A stretch of 64,000 nt of DNA. Origin: Bradyrhizobium zhengyangense. GTDB lineage: Bacteria > Pseudomonadota > Alphaproteobacteria > Rhizobiales > Xanthobacteraceae. A model generated the notes under the pieces. It was not told the DNA's origin and did not search any database. It saw only the letters and a program-made list of their open reading frames with translations. Shown here piece after piece: positions 18,657 through 27,741 of this stretch; position 1 is the first letter of the stretch, and every line of letters starts with the position of its first letter. The position numbers were made by a program, and so were the translations under genes. The stretch covers positions 186,001 to 250,000 of the forward strand of contig NZ_JAKLUA010000006.1 in the NCBI RefSeq assembly GCF_022012435.1, written 5' to 3'.

Positions 18657-20363
18657 TTACTTGCTGTCGCGGTTCTTGAGCGCGGTGCCCAGGATGTCGC
18701 CGAGCGTCGCACCCGAATCCGAGGAGCCGTACTGCGCGATGGCTTCCTTCTCTTCGGCGACTTCGAGCGCCTTGATCGACACCTGGACTTTGCGGGCCTT
18801 CTTGTCGAACTGGATCACGCGGGCATCGACCTTCTCGCCGACGGCGAAGCGTTCGGCACGCTGGTCGTTGCGGTCACGCGCGAGCTCCGAGCGCTTGATG
18901 AAGGTCGAGAAGTCGGTACCGGCGATCTTCACCTCGATACCGCTTTCCTTCACTTCGAGCACTTCGCAGGTCACGACCGCGCCCTTCTTGACATCGCCCG
19001 GCTCGGCGAAGGGGTCGCCTTCGAGCTGCTTGATGCCGAGCGAGATACGCTCCTTCTCGACGTCCACATCGAGCACCACGGCCTTGACCATGTCGCCCTT
19101 CTTGTAGTTGTCGATCACCTGCTCGCCTGGAAGCTTCCAGTCGAGGTCGGAGAGATGGACCATGCCGTCGACGTCGCCCTCGAGGCCCAGGAACAGACCG
19201 AACTCGGTCTTGTTCTTGACCTCGCCCTCGACCACCGAACCGGTCGGGTGACCTTCGACGAAGACCTCCCAGGGGTTGCGCATGGTCTGCTTGAGGCCGA
19301 GCGAGATACGGCGCTTGACGGAATCGACTTCCAGCACCTGCACGTCGACTTCCTGCGAGGTCGACACGATCTTGCCGGGGTGCATGTTCTTCTTGGTCCA
19401 CGACATCTCGGAGACGTGGATCAGGCCTTCGATGCCCGGCTCGAGCTCGACGAACGCACCGTAGTCGGTGATGTTGGTGACGCGGCCGGTGAAGCGGGCA
19501 CCCAGCGGGTACTTGGCTTCGATGCCCTGCCACGGATCGTCGAGCAGCTGCTTCATGCCCAGCGAGATGCGGTGCGTCTCGTGGTTGATCTTGATGATCT
19601 TGACCTTCACGGTCTGGCCGATCGAGAGCACCTCGGTCGGGTGGTTGACGCGGCGCCACGCAATATCGGTGACGTGCAGCAGGCCGTCGATACCGCCGAG
19701 GTCAACGAACGCACCGTAATCGGTGATGTTCTTGACGACGCCGTCGATGACCTGACCCTCTTCGAGGTTCTGCACCAGCTCCTGACGCTGCTCGGCACGG
19801 GTCTCTTCGAGAACCGTGCGGCGGGACACGACGATGTTGCCGCGGCGGCGATCCATCTTGAGGATCTGGAACGGCTGCGCGTTGTTCATCAGCGGCGCAA
19901 CGTCGCGGATCGGACGGATGTCGACCTGCGAACGCGGCAGGAAGGCAACGGCACCGTCGAGGTCGACGGTGAAGCCACCCTTGACCTGGTTGAAGATGAC
20001 GCCCGTGACCTTCTCGTTGTTCTGGAACGCCTTCTCGAGCTTGCCCCAGCTCTCTTCGCGGCGCGCCTTGTCGCGCGACAGCACGGCCTCGCCGAGGGCG
20101 TTCTCGATGCGATCGAGGAACACTTCCACCTCGTCGCCAACCTTGATCTCGCTGTCACGGCCGGGACCGGAAAATTCGCGCAGCGCAACGCGGCCTTCGG
20201 TCTTCAGGCCGACGTCGATGACGGCCATGTCCTTTTCAATTGCAACCACCTTGCCCTTGACGACCGAGCTCTCCTGCAGGTTGCCACCAGCGAAGGACTC
20301 GTCGAGCATCGCGGCGAAATCGTCACGCGACGGGCTATAGGTATCAGCGGAAGTCGAAGCCAT
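18657..20363 (-). CDS. rpsA: 30S ribosomal protein S1
   Basis: A 568-residue protein with six S1 RNA-binding repeats; repeated signatures include DYGAFVDLGGIDGLLHVTDI and DYGAFVELEPGIEGLIHVSE. It binds mRNA leaders on the 30S subunit during initiation. ATG 20363 has GGAG nine bases upstream and yields the expected MASTSADTYSPS start; a further in-frame ATG at 20441 is rejected. It sits 268 bp after cmk in the aroA-cmk-rpsA order, and a strong terminator follows. Confidence 0.97.
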   Translation of the reverse strand: MASTSADTYSPSRDDFAAMLDESFAGGNLQESSVVKGKVVAIEKDMAVIDVGLKTEGRVALREFSGPGRDSEIKVGDEVEVFLDRIENALGEAVLSRDKARREESWGKLEKAFQNNEKVTGVIFNQVKGGFTVDLDGAVAFLPRSQVDIRPIRDVAPLMNNAQPFQILKMDRRRGNIVVSRRTVLEETRAEQRQELVQNLEEGQVIDGVVKNITDYGAFVDLGGIDGLLHVTDIAWRRVNHPTEVLSIGQTVKVKIIKINHETHRISLGMKQLLDDPWQGIEAKYPLGARFTGRVTNITDYGAFVELEPGIEGLIHVSEMSWTKKNMHPGKIVSTSQEVDVQVLEVDSVKRRISLGLKQTMRNPWEVFVEGHPTGSVVEGEVKNKTEFGLFLGLEGDVDGMVHLSDLDWKLPGEQVIDNYKKGDMVKAVVLDVDVEKERISLGIKQLEGDPFAEPGDVKKGAVVTCEVLEVKESGIEVKIAGTDFSTFIKRSELARDRNDQRAERFAVGEKVDARVIQFDKKARKVQVSIKALEVAEEKEAIAQYGSSDSGATLGDILGTALKNRDSK

Positions 20364-20631
20364 TTGTTCTCCAGTTGCGGAAATCTTGCCGGCCGTTGGG
20401 TTCATGGGCGTATCGCGCACGCAGTGTCGGAAGGCCCGCAAGACCTTCGAGCGACCGCTCGTTGCCCCGGCTTGGCGCCGAAACAGCGGAAGCGGGCCGG
20501 CAGAGGCCCGCGCGTTCGATACGTGGAAATCGTTGTGTCCGGAGCCTGGATCGCGTCGGTCCCTAAACAGGGACCGAGAGTATCGACCTCAAAGAGCGGG
20601 AGCGGGCACTTCCTCCAATGACGGCTGCGGC

Positions 20632-21270
20632 TTAACCCCGCGACCGGCCCGCTCGGACGGCCTCGATAATGTCGATGGCGGCCCGGACGCCGCCTTCTAT
20701 ATCCAGTTGGGAGTTATCTAGCAAGTAAGCATCCGCAGCTGGTTTTAAGGGCGCAATCGGCCGGTTCTTGTCCCGTTCGTCGCGCTGGATGATGTCGGCC
20801 AGCACGGCCGCCTCGTCTGCCTCCTCGCCCCGCGCCCGCGCCTCCATGGTGCGGCGGCGGGCCCGGACCCTGGGGTCGGCCACGACGAAGATCTTCACGT
20901 CGGCATCGGGGCAGATCACGGTTCCGATGTCCCGTCCGTCCAGCACCGCGCCGGGCGGATCGGCGGCGAATTGCCGCTGGAAATTGACCAGGACCTCGCG
21001 AACCCTCGGGATGGCCGAGACGATGGACGCGCCCTCGCCCGCCTTCTGGGTCTTCAGGGCGGGATTGCCGAACCTTTCCGGATCGAGTTCCAGGGCGGCC
21101 TGCACCGCCGCGGTCTCGTCCCTGAGATCATGGCCGGACTCCATCAGGGCGTAGGCGACGGCGCGATAGATCACGCCGGTATCGAGATGACGGTAGCCAT
21201 AGTGATGGGCGAGGCGCTTGCCCAGCGTGCCCTTGCCCGAGGCCGCGGGTCCGTCGATGGCGATAATCAT
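20632..21270 (-). CDS. cmk: Cytidylate kinase
   Basis: A 212-residue kinase phosphorylating CMP and dCMP. Walker A is IDGPAASGKGTLGKRLA at residues 4-20; DGRDIGTVICPDADVKIF and RDERDKNRPIAPL are the substrate-binding and lid regions. ATG 21270 overlaps the aroA stop by 4 bp. Confidence 0.96.
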   Translation of the reverse strand: MIIAIDGPAASGKGTLGKRLAHHYGYRHLDTGVIYRAVAYALMESGHDLRDETAAVQAALELDPERFGNPALKTQKAGEGASIVSAIPRVREVLVNFQRQFAADPPGAVLDGRDIGTVICPDADVKIFVVADPRVRARRRTMEARARGEEADEAAVLADIIQRDERDKNRPIAPLKPAADAYLLDNSQLDIEGGVRAAIDIIEAVRAGRSRG

Positions 21271-22604
21271 GAAAACTCGGCCCCAAGGGAACGCATCATC
21301 GGAATGAAGTCAGGGAAACTTGTGGCAATGAAGGCGGTGTCGTCGACAGTCACCGGCTGGTCGGAAGCGCAGCCCATCACCAGCGCGGACATCGCGATGC
21401 GGTGGTCCATATGGGTGGCAACAGTACCGCCGCCGGGGACGTGGCCGCGACCCTCGACGATCAGATCGTCGCCGGAGATGGTGACCTTCACGCCGTTGAC
21501 GCGGAGCATCGCCGCCGTGGCCTCGAGCCGGTCGGATTCCTTGACGCGCAGCTCCTGCAGGCCCCGCATGATCGTGGTGCCTTCGGCAAACGACGCTGCC
21601 ACTGCCAGCACCAGATATTCATCGATCATCGAAGGCGCGCGCTCCGGCGGCACCTCGACGCCGCGCAGCTTTGAGGCACGCACGCGCAAGCGCGCCATCG
21701 GCTCGCCGGCATCGCCGCGCACTTCGCTTTCCTCGATGGAGGCGCCCATTTCGCGCAGCGTCGTGAACAGGCCGGTGCGCAGCGGATTGGTCATGACATC
21801 GGAAAGAACGATGTCCGAGCCTTCGACAATCAATGCCGCGACGATCGGAAAGGCCGCTGACGAGGGATCAGCGGGCACGATGACGGTCGCGCCATGCAGT
21901 TCGGGCTGTCCAACCAGCGTGATGCGGCGGCCGTGAGCCCCCTCGGCGACCGAGGTGATGTCGGCGCCGAAATGCTTCAGCATCAGCTCGGTGTGGTCGC
22001 GGCTGGCCTCGCTCTCGATCACGGTGGTGATGCCCGGCGCGGCGAGGCCCGCCAGCAGCACCGCCGATTTGATCTGGGCCGAGGCGACCGGGGTCTTGTA
22101 GGTGATCGGCAGCGGATCGCGCGCGCCCTGGATGGTCAGCGGCAGGCGGCCGCCCTCGCCGCCAGAGACGACCTTGGCGCCCATCTTTTCGAGCGGATCG
22201 AGGATCCGACGCATCGGGCGACTGCGCAGCGAGGCATCGCCGTCGAAAATCGCCGAAATCGGGCAGCCGGCGACGGCGCCCATGACCAGCCGGCAGCCGG
22301 TACCGGAATTGCCGAAATCCAGCGGCGCCTTGGGCTGGGCGAAGCCGCCGACACCCACTCCGTTCACCTTCCAGGCGAAATCGCCGGTGCGCTCGACCTT
22401 GGCGCCGAGGGCCTGCATCGACTTGGCGGTGTTGAGGACGTCCTCGCCCTCGAGCAGGCCCGTAATGCGGGTCTCGCCGACCGCCAGCGCGCCCAGGATG
22501 AGGGCGCGGTGGGAGATCGACTTGTCCCCGGGCACCCGTACTTTTCCGGTCAGGGGACCGCTTGAGCTCGACTTCAGGGGTGTCGGCTTGTCGGAATGGG
22601 TCAA
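21267..22604 (-). CDS. aroA: 3-phosphoshikimate 1-carboxyvinyltransferase (EPSP synthase)
   Basis: About 445 residues. PGDKSISHRALIL (S3P/PEP lysine region), GNSGTGCRLVMG and the late KESDRLEATA motif are diagnostic. The GNSGTG Ala/Gly position and general form resemble the glyphosate-tolerant class II enzymes of rhizobia and Agrobacterium; that is inference from family. TTG at 22604 is chosen: AAGGA is spaced seven bases before it and the protein then starts THSDKPTPL; an in-frame ATG at 22643 would add 13 residues. Confidence 0.94.
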   Translation of the reverse strand: MTHSDKPTPLKSSSSGPLTGKVRVPGDKSISHRALILGALAVGETRITGLLEGEDVLNTAKSMQALGAKVERTGDFAWKVNGVGVGGFAQPKAPLDFGNSGTGCRLVMGAVAGCPISAIFDGDASLRSRPMRRILDPLEKMGAKVVSGGEGGRLPLTIQGARDPLPITYKTPVASAQIKSAVLLAGLAAPGITTVIESEASRDHTELMLKHFGADITSVAEGAHGRRITLVGQPELHGATVIVPADPSSAAFPIVAALIVEGSDIVLSDVMTNPLRTGLFTTLREMGASIEESEVRGDAGEPMARLRVRASKLRGVEVPPERAPSMIDEYLVLAVAASFAEGTTIMRGLQELRVKESDRLEATAAMLRVNGVKVTISGDDLIVEGRGHVPGGGTVATHMDHRIAMSALVMGCASDQPVTVDDTAFIATSFPDFIPMMRSLGAEFS

Positions 22605-22764
22605 GATTGTGTCCTTGGATGCGCCTCGGAGGCTGGCGGGCACCTACCACATGGTCTCCCCGCCGTCACGAGCATGTCTTTCTCTCGTAATGCGCTATTG
22701 ACAGCGGGCCGCCAACTAGCCAAGTGAAGCACCGCTTTTCAGACATTCCCAGGATTCCTCTGCC

Positions 22765-23172
22765 GTGGCCAAGTCCGAACTCGGAACCAAACGTATTTGC
22801 CCGACCACGGGCAAGAAGTTCTACGACCTCAACAAGAATCCGGTGATCTCGCCCTATACCGGCGAAGTTGTGCCGATCGCGCCTGTGGCGCCGGCCCGGA
22901 TGCCTCGCGGCGCCGAAGCCCGTCACGCAGCAGCCGCCGATGCCGCGCCGGAGCCGGCGGAGGTCGAGGAGGTCTCGCTGGAGGAGGCTGATGCCGAGGA
23001 GAACACCGGCAAGGTCAAGGCCGTCGTTCCCGAATCCGAGGACGATATCGAGGTCGACGAGACCCTCGACGACGACGATGACGATGATTCGACCTTCATT
23101 GCCGACGAAGAAGAGGGCGATGAGGACGTGACCGACATCATTGGCGATGTCGGAGGTGATGAAGAGACTTGA
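22765..23172 (+). CDS. TIGR02300 family acidic (FYDLN) protein
   Basis: A 135-residue protein with the family hallmark GTKRICPTTGKKFYDLNKNP at the N-terminus, then PYTGE and a long Asp/Glu-rich tail (EDDIEVDETLDDDDDDDS). The family is restricted to alphaproteobacteria and its function is unknown; the rubredoxin-knuckle-like N-terminus and acidic tail suggest a protein or nucleic-acid interaction role. It is transcribed away from aroA, directly before tRNA-Ala. Confidence 0.9.
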   Translation: MAKSELGTKRICPTTGKKFYDLNKNPVISPYTGEVVPIAPVAPARMPRGAEARHAAAADAAPEPAEVEEVSLEEADAEENTGKVKAVVPESEDDIEVDETLDDDDDDDSTFIADEEEGDEDVTDIIGDVGGDEET

Positions 23173-23262
23173 GATCAGTCCTGATCTGTGAAAAAGGGTG
23201 CACCGCGCGAGTCGAAAGGCTCGCCGGTCGGGAGTGATCCCCCAGGATCATCCCAAGGTTAA

Positions 23263-23334
<72 letters not shown>

Positions 23335-23338
<4 letters not shown>

Positions 23339-23400
23339 CGCTTCGCCCTTCGGGCTACGCGTGGCGCAGCCACGACGGAGCCTGAAGGGCGAAGCGTGGT
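23335..23400. repeat. Long inverted repeat overlapping the tRNA-Ala 3' end
   Basis: The 22-bp arms 23335-23356 and 23379-23400 (core CGCTTCGCCCTTC / GAAGGGCGAAGCG) match with one mismatch and enclose a second hairpin CGTGGC-GCA-GCCACG. The left arm includes the encoded ACCA of the tRNA. No T-run follows, so it is not a standard terminator. The GIY-YIG gene begins 75 bp later. Confidence 0.85.
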
Positions 23401-23474
23401 GTCGGGCGAAGACGGACTGCCCCATGTTCTGATTTCCTCTACTTACCGTCCGGCTGCGCAGGCGCGAGACATCG

Positions 23475-23717
23475 ATGTGGTATGTCTACATCATCCGCAG
23501 CATCAAGTTCCCTGATCAGGAATACATCGGCGCCACGGAAGATCTGAAGCGACGGCTCCCGGAGCACAATGCCGGCAAGTCCGCTCACACCGCCAAATTC
23601 AAACCGTGGAAGCTGGTCTGGTACTGTGCTTTCCCTGACAAGCTAAAGGCGTTGGCATTCGAGAAATATCTCAAGTCACATTCGGGCCGCGCCTTCTCGA
23701 AAAAACGGCTCTGTTGA
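23475..23717 (+). CDS. GIY-YIG nuclease family protein
   Basis: An 80-residue single-domain protein. WYVYIIRS is the GIY-like strand and YIGATEDLKRRLPEHNAG the YIG-plus-catalytic-Arg region; the Glu of AFEKYLKS is the expected metal ligand. It resembles UPF0213/YhbQ-type stand-alone GIY-YIG proteins. Substrate is unknown. It lies downstream of tRNA-Ala and the inverted repeat, and is convergent with ohrR. Confidence 0.92.
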   Translation: MWYVYIIRSIKFPDQEYIGATEDLKRRLPEHNAGKSAHTAKFKPWKLVWYCAFPDKLKALAFEKYLKSHSGRAFSKKRLC

Positions 23718-23722
23718 ACCCC

Positions 23723-24181
23723 CTACTCCCCAATCACCGCATTCAACCGATCCCTCAGCGCGACGATCTCGTCCTTCATCGCGACCAGCTCCGACACCGA
23801 GCAGTCCGAGGCCGCCAGGATCGACTGCGGCACGCTGCGCGCCTTGTCCTTCAACGCATGGCCCTGCGGGGTCAGCGCGATCAGCACCTGACGCTCGTCC
23901 TCACTGCTTCGCGTGCGCTTGACCAGATGGGCGGCCTCCAGCCGCTTCAGCAGCGGCGTCAGCGTGCCTGAATCGAGAAACAGCTTCTCACCGATGTCCT
24001 TCACCGGCACATCGTCGCGCTCCCACAGCACCAGCATCACCAGATATTGCGGATAGGTCAGGCCGAGCCGGTCGAGCAGCGGCTTGTAGACGCGATTGAA
24101 GGCGTGCGCGGCCGAATAGACCGCGAAGCAGATCTGGTTGTCGAGGCGTTGCGGATCGAGGGTCGCTGATTTCCGGGCCAT
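23723..24181 (-). CDS. ohrR: Organic hydroperoxide-sensing MarR regulator OhrR
   Basis: A 152-residue MarR protein starting MARKSATLDPQRLDNQICF. Cys18 matches the reactive peroxidatic Cys of OhrR, and a second Cys in AASDCSVSEL is where the two-cysteine type has its resolving residue. It represses ohr until oxidised by organic peroxides. Divergent ohr and the repeat-rich intergenic region support the assignment. In-frame longer starts (24208, 24421) would cross the operator region. Confidence 0.92.
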   Translation of the reverse strand: MARKSATLDPQRLDNQICFAVYSAAHAFNRVYKPLLDRLGLTYPQYLVMLVLWERDDVPVKDIGEKLFLDSGTLTPLLKRLEAAHLVKRTRSSEDERQVLIALTPQGHALKDKARSVPQSILAASDCSVSELVAMKDEIVALRDRLNAVIGE

Positions 24182-24230
24182 AGAGAATCTCTCGAGACTG
24201 ACCCGCATTGTGGGACCGGGCGGGCCCACA

Positions 24231-24300
24231 TTCAATTGCGAACAATTAAATGTGAGGCACGCCAATTTCAATTGCATGCAATCTAATTGTTTGCAATACA
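24231..24300. promoter_or_regulatory. Probable OhrR operator region between ohrR and ohr
   Basis: An AT-rich stretch of repeated AATTG/CAATT elements in GC-rich surroundings. TTGCGAACAATT (24236-24247) and AATTGTTTGCAA (24285-24296) form an 11-of-12 inverted pair, with the palindrome TTGCATGCAA (24272-24281) between. Such AATTG repeats resemble known OhrR boxes. Confidence 0.65.
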
Positions 24301-24339
24301 GATCGCACCCCAACCCGAAGTCCCCCTGAGGAGACGAAA

Positions 24340-24765
24340 ATGTCCGTGAACGTCCTCTACAAGACCAGCGCAAAAGCCACCGGCGGCCGCGACGGCCATG
24401 CTGCGACCCTCGACGGCGCACTCGACGTCAAGCTCACCACGCCGAAGGAGCTCGGCGGTGGCGGCGGCGCCGGCAACAACCCCGAGCAGCTGTTTGCGGC
24501 CGGCTATGCCGCCTGCTTCATCGGCGCGATGAAGTTCGTGGCCTCGCAGGGCGGCCCGAAGGTTCCCGCTGATGCCTCCGTGACCTCGACTGTCGGCATC
24601 GGCCCACGCGCGGCCGGCGGCTTCGGTCTCGACATCGACCTGGCCGTCTCGCTGCCGGGCCTGTCCCGCGCGGACGCCGAGGCGCTGGTCGAGAAGGCGC
24701 ACCAGGTGTGCCCGTACTCCAACGCGACGCGCGGCAATGTCGACGTTCGCCTGACGGTCGTCTGA
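24340..24765 (+). CDS. ohr: Organic hydroperoxide resistance protein Ohr
   Basis: A 141-residue OsmC/Ohr peroxidase. The two active cysteines are Cys59 in GYAACF and Cys124 in HQVCPYSNATR; the N-terminal LYKTSAKATGGRDG and the conserved Arg-containing region match Ohr. It reduces fatty-acid and other organic hydroperoxides with lipoylated partners. A GAGGAG ribosome site precedes ATG 24340. Confidence 0.96.
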   Translation: MSVNVLYKTSAKATGGRDGHAATLDGALDVKLTTPKELGGGGGAGNNPEQLFAAGYAACFIGAMKFVASQGGPKVPADASVTSTVGIGPRAAGGFGLDIDLAVSLPGLSRADAEALVEKAHQVCPYSNATRGNVDVRLTVV

Positions 24766-24936
24766 CCCGACGGTGAATTGGCTGGCCCGGGATCCCCCTC
24801 GGGCCGGCCGTTACCGCGAGATTTCCCACGCCGCGGGATTGCGCCGCGACGCATACGCCCCCACGCGACAAGCCATTGCTGGCGCGTTCGAACCTCGCTA
24901 GGCCTGTGATCAATATCGACACAGGGAAGCGAAGGC

Positions 24937-26139
24937 ATGACTGAAGCCGTTTTGGGCGCAATGAGCGGGCTGCGCGTCATCGATCTCACGCGCGTACTCG
25001 GCGGTCCCTACTGCACCCAGATCCTCGCCGACCACGGCGCCGACGTGATCAAGGTCGAGCCGCCCGCCGGCGACGAGGTGCGCGACTGGGGTCCTCCCTT
25101 CCACGACGACGACGCGGCCTATTTCATCGGCATCAACAGAAACAAGCGCTCGATCGGACTCGACCTCGCGTCCGAAGGCGGCCGCGTCGTGCTGCTCAAG
25201 ATGTTGGAGACGGCCGACGTCCTGATCGAGAATTTCAAGCCGGGCACGCTGGAGAAATGGGGCATCGGCAACGATGTGCTTGCCCAAAAATTTCCGCGCC
25301 TCGTGCATTGCCGGATCTGCGGCTTCGGCGCCGACGGCCCGCGCGGCGGCAATCCCGGCTATGACGCCATCATCCAGGCCATGACCGGCATGATCGCGGC
25401 GACGGGGTCGCCCGAGAGCGGCCCGATGCGGATCGGCGTGCCGCTGGTCGATATCACCACCGGCCTTTACGCCGCGATCGGCATCCTGATGGCGCTCTCC
25501 GAACGGCAACGCTCAGGCAAGGGCCAGTTCCTGGAGACGACGCTGTACGAAACCGGCCTCGCCATCATGCATCCGCACACCGCGAATTATTTCATGCATG
25601 GCAAGCCGCCCGGTCTCACCGGCAACGAGCACCCGAACCTCGTGCCGTACGCGATCTTCCCGACCAAGACCGACGACATCTTCATCGGCGTCGGCAATGA
25701 CGGCACCTTCCGCAAGCTCGCCAAGGAAATCGGCAAGCCCGAGCTCGGAACCGATCCGCGCTTTGCCCGCAACAAGGACCGCATCGCCAACCGCGAGGCG
25801 CTGCGCGCCGAGCTCGCCGCGGTATTCAGCCAGCACGAGGCCGAGCCGCTGTGCAATCGCCTGCTCGCCGCGGGCCTGCCCGCGGGCCCCGTGCAGAAGA
25901 TCGACCAGGCGCTGACCAATCCGCACACCATCGCGCGCGGCGATGTCATCGAGAAGGACTGGTACAAGGGCGTGGCCTCGCCGATCCGGCTCGACCGCAG
26001 CAAGCCGAGCCTGCGCCGGCTGCCGCCGAAGTTCAGCCAGCACTCCCAGGAGGTGCTGGGCGAGTTCGGCTACTCAAAGTCGGAGATCGACGCGATGGTC
26101 GAGAGCGGCGTGGTCTGCGGGCCCGAGCGCAAGCGCTAG
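24937..26139 (+). CDS. CaiB/BaiF family CoA-transferase
   Basis: A 400-residue class III CoA-transferase. The N-terminus LRVIDLTRVLGGPYCTQILADHGADVIKVEPP is diagnostic; GYDAIIQAMTGMIAATG carries the catalytic Asp. It moves CoA between carboxylic acids; the substrate pair cannot be read from sequence. It stands alone ahead of the ugp operon with about 220 bp between, so an operon link is unlikely. Confidence 0.92.
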   Translation: MTEAVLGAMSGLRVIDLTRVLGGPYCTQILADHGADVIKVEPPAGDEVRDWGPPFHDDDAAYFIGINRNKRSIGLDLASEGGRVVLLKMLETADVLIENFKPGTLEKWGIGNDVLAQKFPRLVHCRICGFGADGPRGGNPGYDAIIQAMTGMIAATGSPESGPMRIGVPLVDITTGLYAAIGILMALSERQRSGKGQFLETTLYETGLAIMHPHTANYFMHGKPPGLTGNEHPNLVPYAIFPTKTDDIFIGVGNDGTFRKLAKEIGKPELGTDPRFARNKDRIANREALRAELAAVFSQHEAEPLCNRLLAAGLPAGPVQKIDQALTNPHTIARGDVIEKDWYKGVASPIRLDRSKPSLRRLPPKFSQHSQEVLGEFGYSKSEIDAMVESGVVCGPERKR

Positions 26140-26287
26140 GGCCCCTGACCTCCTCTGGCGCTATGATGCCGCAGTGCGGCGCGGGCATCGGTGTGCACCG
26201 CGAACAGCTGTGGCTGCGCGCGGCGCGTTCGCCTATTTGATGGCTTCCCTTTTCCAGCGCTTGCCGCTTTCGTTTCGGCCGCTTACA

Positions 26288-26305
26288 CAGTCATGTGAAC
26301 GTCAT
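26288..26305 (+). promoter_or_regulatory. Pho box upstream of ugpB
   Basis: CAGTCAT (26288-26294) and ACGTCAT (26299-26305) are direct repeats with an 11-bp period and an AT-tending spacer, matching the PhoB site CTGTCAT-N4-CTGTCAT. It lies about 55 bp before the ugpB start. Confidence 0.7.
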
Positions 26306-26358
26306 ATGGCGCTGCTAGCGCAAGCGCTTCTTTATTGACGGCTGAGGGAGGTTTCTTG

Positions 26359-27675
26359 ATGGCTCTTCGATTTTTTGGGGCGGCTGCCACTGTTGCAGTC
26401 GCTGTCGGCATGACGGCTTCGCCGGCGCTGGCCGTGACTGAAATCCAGTGGTGGCACGCGATGACCGGCCCCAACAACGACGTCGTGGTCAAGCTGGCCA
26501 ACGATTTCAACGCATCGCAGAGCGACTACAAGATCGTTCCCACCTTCAAGGGCAGCTATGCCGACACACTGAATGCCGGCATCGCAGCGTTCCGCGCCGG
26601 CAACGCACCGGGCATTATGCAGGTGTTCGAGGTCGGTACTGCGACCATGATGGCCGCCAAGGGCGCCATCAAGCCGGTCTCCGACCTCATGAAGGAGCAA
26701 GGCGAGAAGTTCGACCCGCAGTCCTATCTGCCGGCCATCACAGGTTACTACTCGACCGCAAAGGGCGAGATGCTCTCGTTCCCGTTCAACTCGTCGAGCA
26801 TGGTGATGTGGGCCAATCTCGACGCACTGAAGAAGGCCGGCATCGACGCGCCGCCGAAGACCTGGCCCGAGGTGTTCGCCGACGCCAAGAAGCTGCACGC
26901 AACGAGCCCGACCTGCGGCTTCTCCTCGAGCTGGATCACATGGGGCCTGATCGAGCAGTTCTCGGCCTGGCACAACATTCCGATCGGCACCAAGGCCAAC
27001 GGCCTTGACGGCTTCGATACCGTGCTGGACTTCAACAACCCGCTCGAGACCAAGCTGCTCGAAAATCTCGTCGAGCTTCAGAAAGACAAGAGCTACGACT
27101 ATTCCGGTCGCACCAATACCGGCGAAGGCCGCTTCACTTCAGGCGAATGCGCGCTCTACATGACGTCGTCGGCCTTCTATCCGAACGTCAAGGCGAACGC
27201 GAAGTTCAACTATACGGCCGTTCCGATGCCGTATTTCCCGGACGCCAAGGATGCGCCCCAGAACTCCATTATCGGTGGCGCCTCGCTGTGGGTGATGGGC
27301 GGCAAATCCAGCGAAGAGTACAAGGGCATCGCGAAGTTCTTCACTTTCCTGTCCGACACAGATCGTCAGGTTTATCTGCACGAGGTCTCCGGCTATCTGC
27401 CGATCACCAAGGCGGCCTACGACAAGACCAAGGCGTCGGGCTTCTATGAGAAGAACCCGATCCTGGAAGTGCCGTTGAAGGAGCTCACCAACAAGCCGCC
27501 GACCGAGAACTCGCGCGGCCTGCGTTTCGGCGGAATGGTGCAGATGCGCGACGTCTGGTCCGAGGAGATCGAGGCGGCACTCGCCGGCAAGAAGTCGGCC
27601 AAGGATGCACTCGACGCTGCCGTCTCGCGCGGCAACCAGATGCTGCGTCAGTTCGAGCGGACCGCGACCAAGTAG
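26359..27675 (+). CDS. ugpB: sn-Glycerol-3-phosphate ABC transporter, substrate-binding protein
   Basis: About 438 residues with a cleavable signal peptide (MALRFFGAAATVAVAVGMTASPALA). Mature motifs such as EIQWWHAMTGPNND, CGFSSSWITWG and GGASLWVMGGKS are characteristic of UgpB rather than a general sugar binder. It captures glycerol-3-phosphate in the periplasm. GAGGGAGG before ATG 26359 decides this start over the TTG at 26335. First gene of ugpBAEC, with a Pho box upstream. Confidence 0.95.
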   Translation: MALRFFGAAATVAVAVGMTASPALAVTEIQWWHAMTGPNNDVVVKLANDFNASQSDYKIVPTFKGSYADTLNAGIAAFRAGNAPGIMQVFEVGTATMMAAKGAIKPVSDLMKEQGEKFDPQSYLPAITGYYSTAKGEMLSFPFNSSSMVMWANLDALKKAGIDAPPKTWPEVFADAKKLHATSPTCGFSSSWITWGLIEQFSAWHNIPIGTKANGLDGFDTVLDFNNPLETKLLENLVELQKDKSYDYSGRTNTGEGRFTSGECALYMTSSAFYPNVKANAKFNYTAVPMPYFPDAKDAPQNSIIGGASLWVMGGKSSEEYKGIAKFFTFLSDTDRQVYLHEVSGYLPITKAAYDKTKASGFYEKNPILEVPLKELTNKPPTENSRGLRFGGMVQMRDVWSEEIEAALAGKKSAKDALDAAVSRGNQMLRQFERTATK

Positions 27676-27741
27676 GACCTCATCAGTCGTGGCTGTGGAT
27701 GGTCCGCAGCCACGACTCTCAGCGAGTGAGGCGGGGGCTTC

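Noticed and set aside
19155..20621. 488-codon plus-strand frame opposite rpsA
   Set aside because: Mirror of the S1 repeats; periodic only because the real repeats are.
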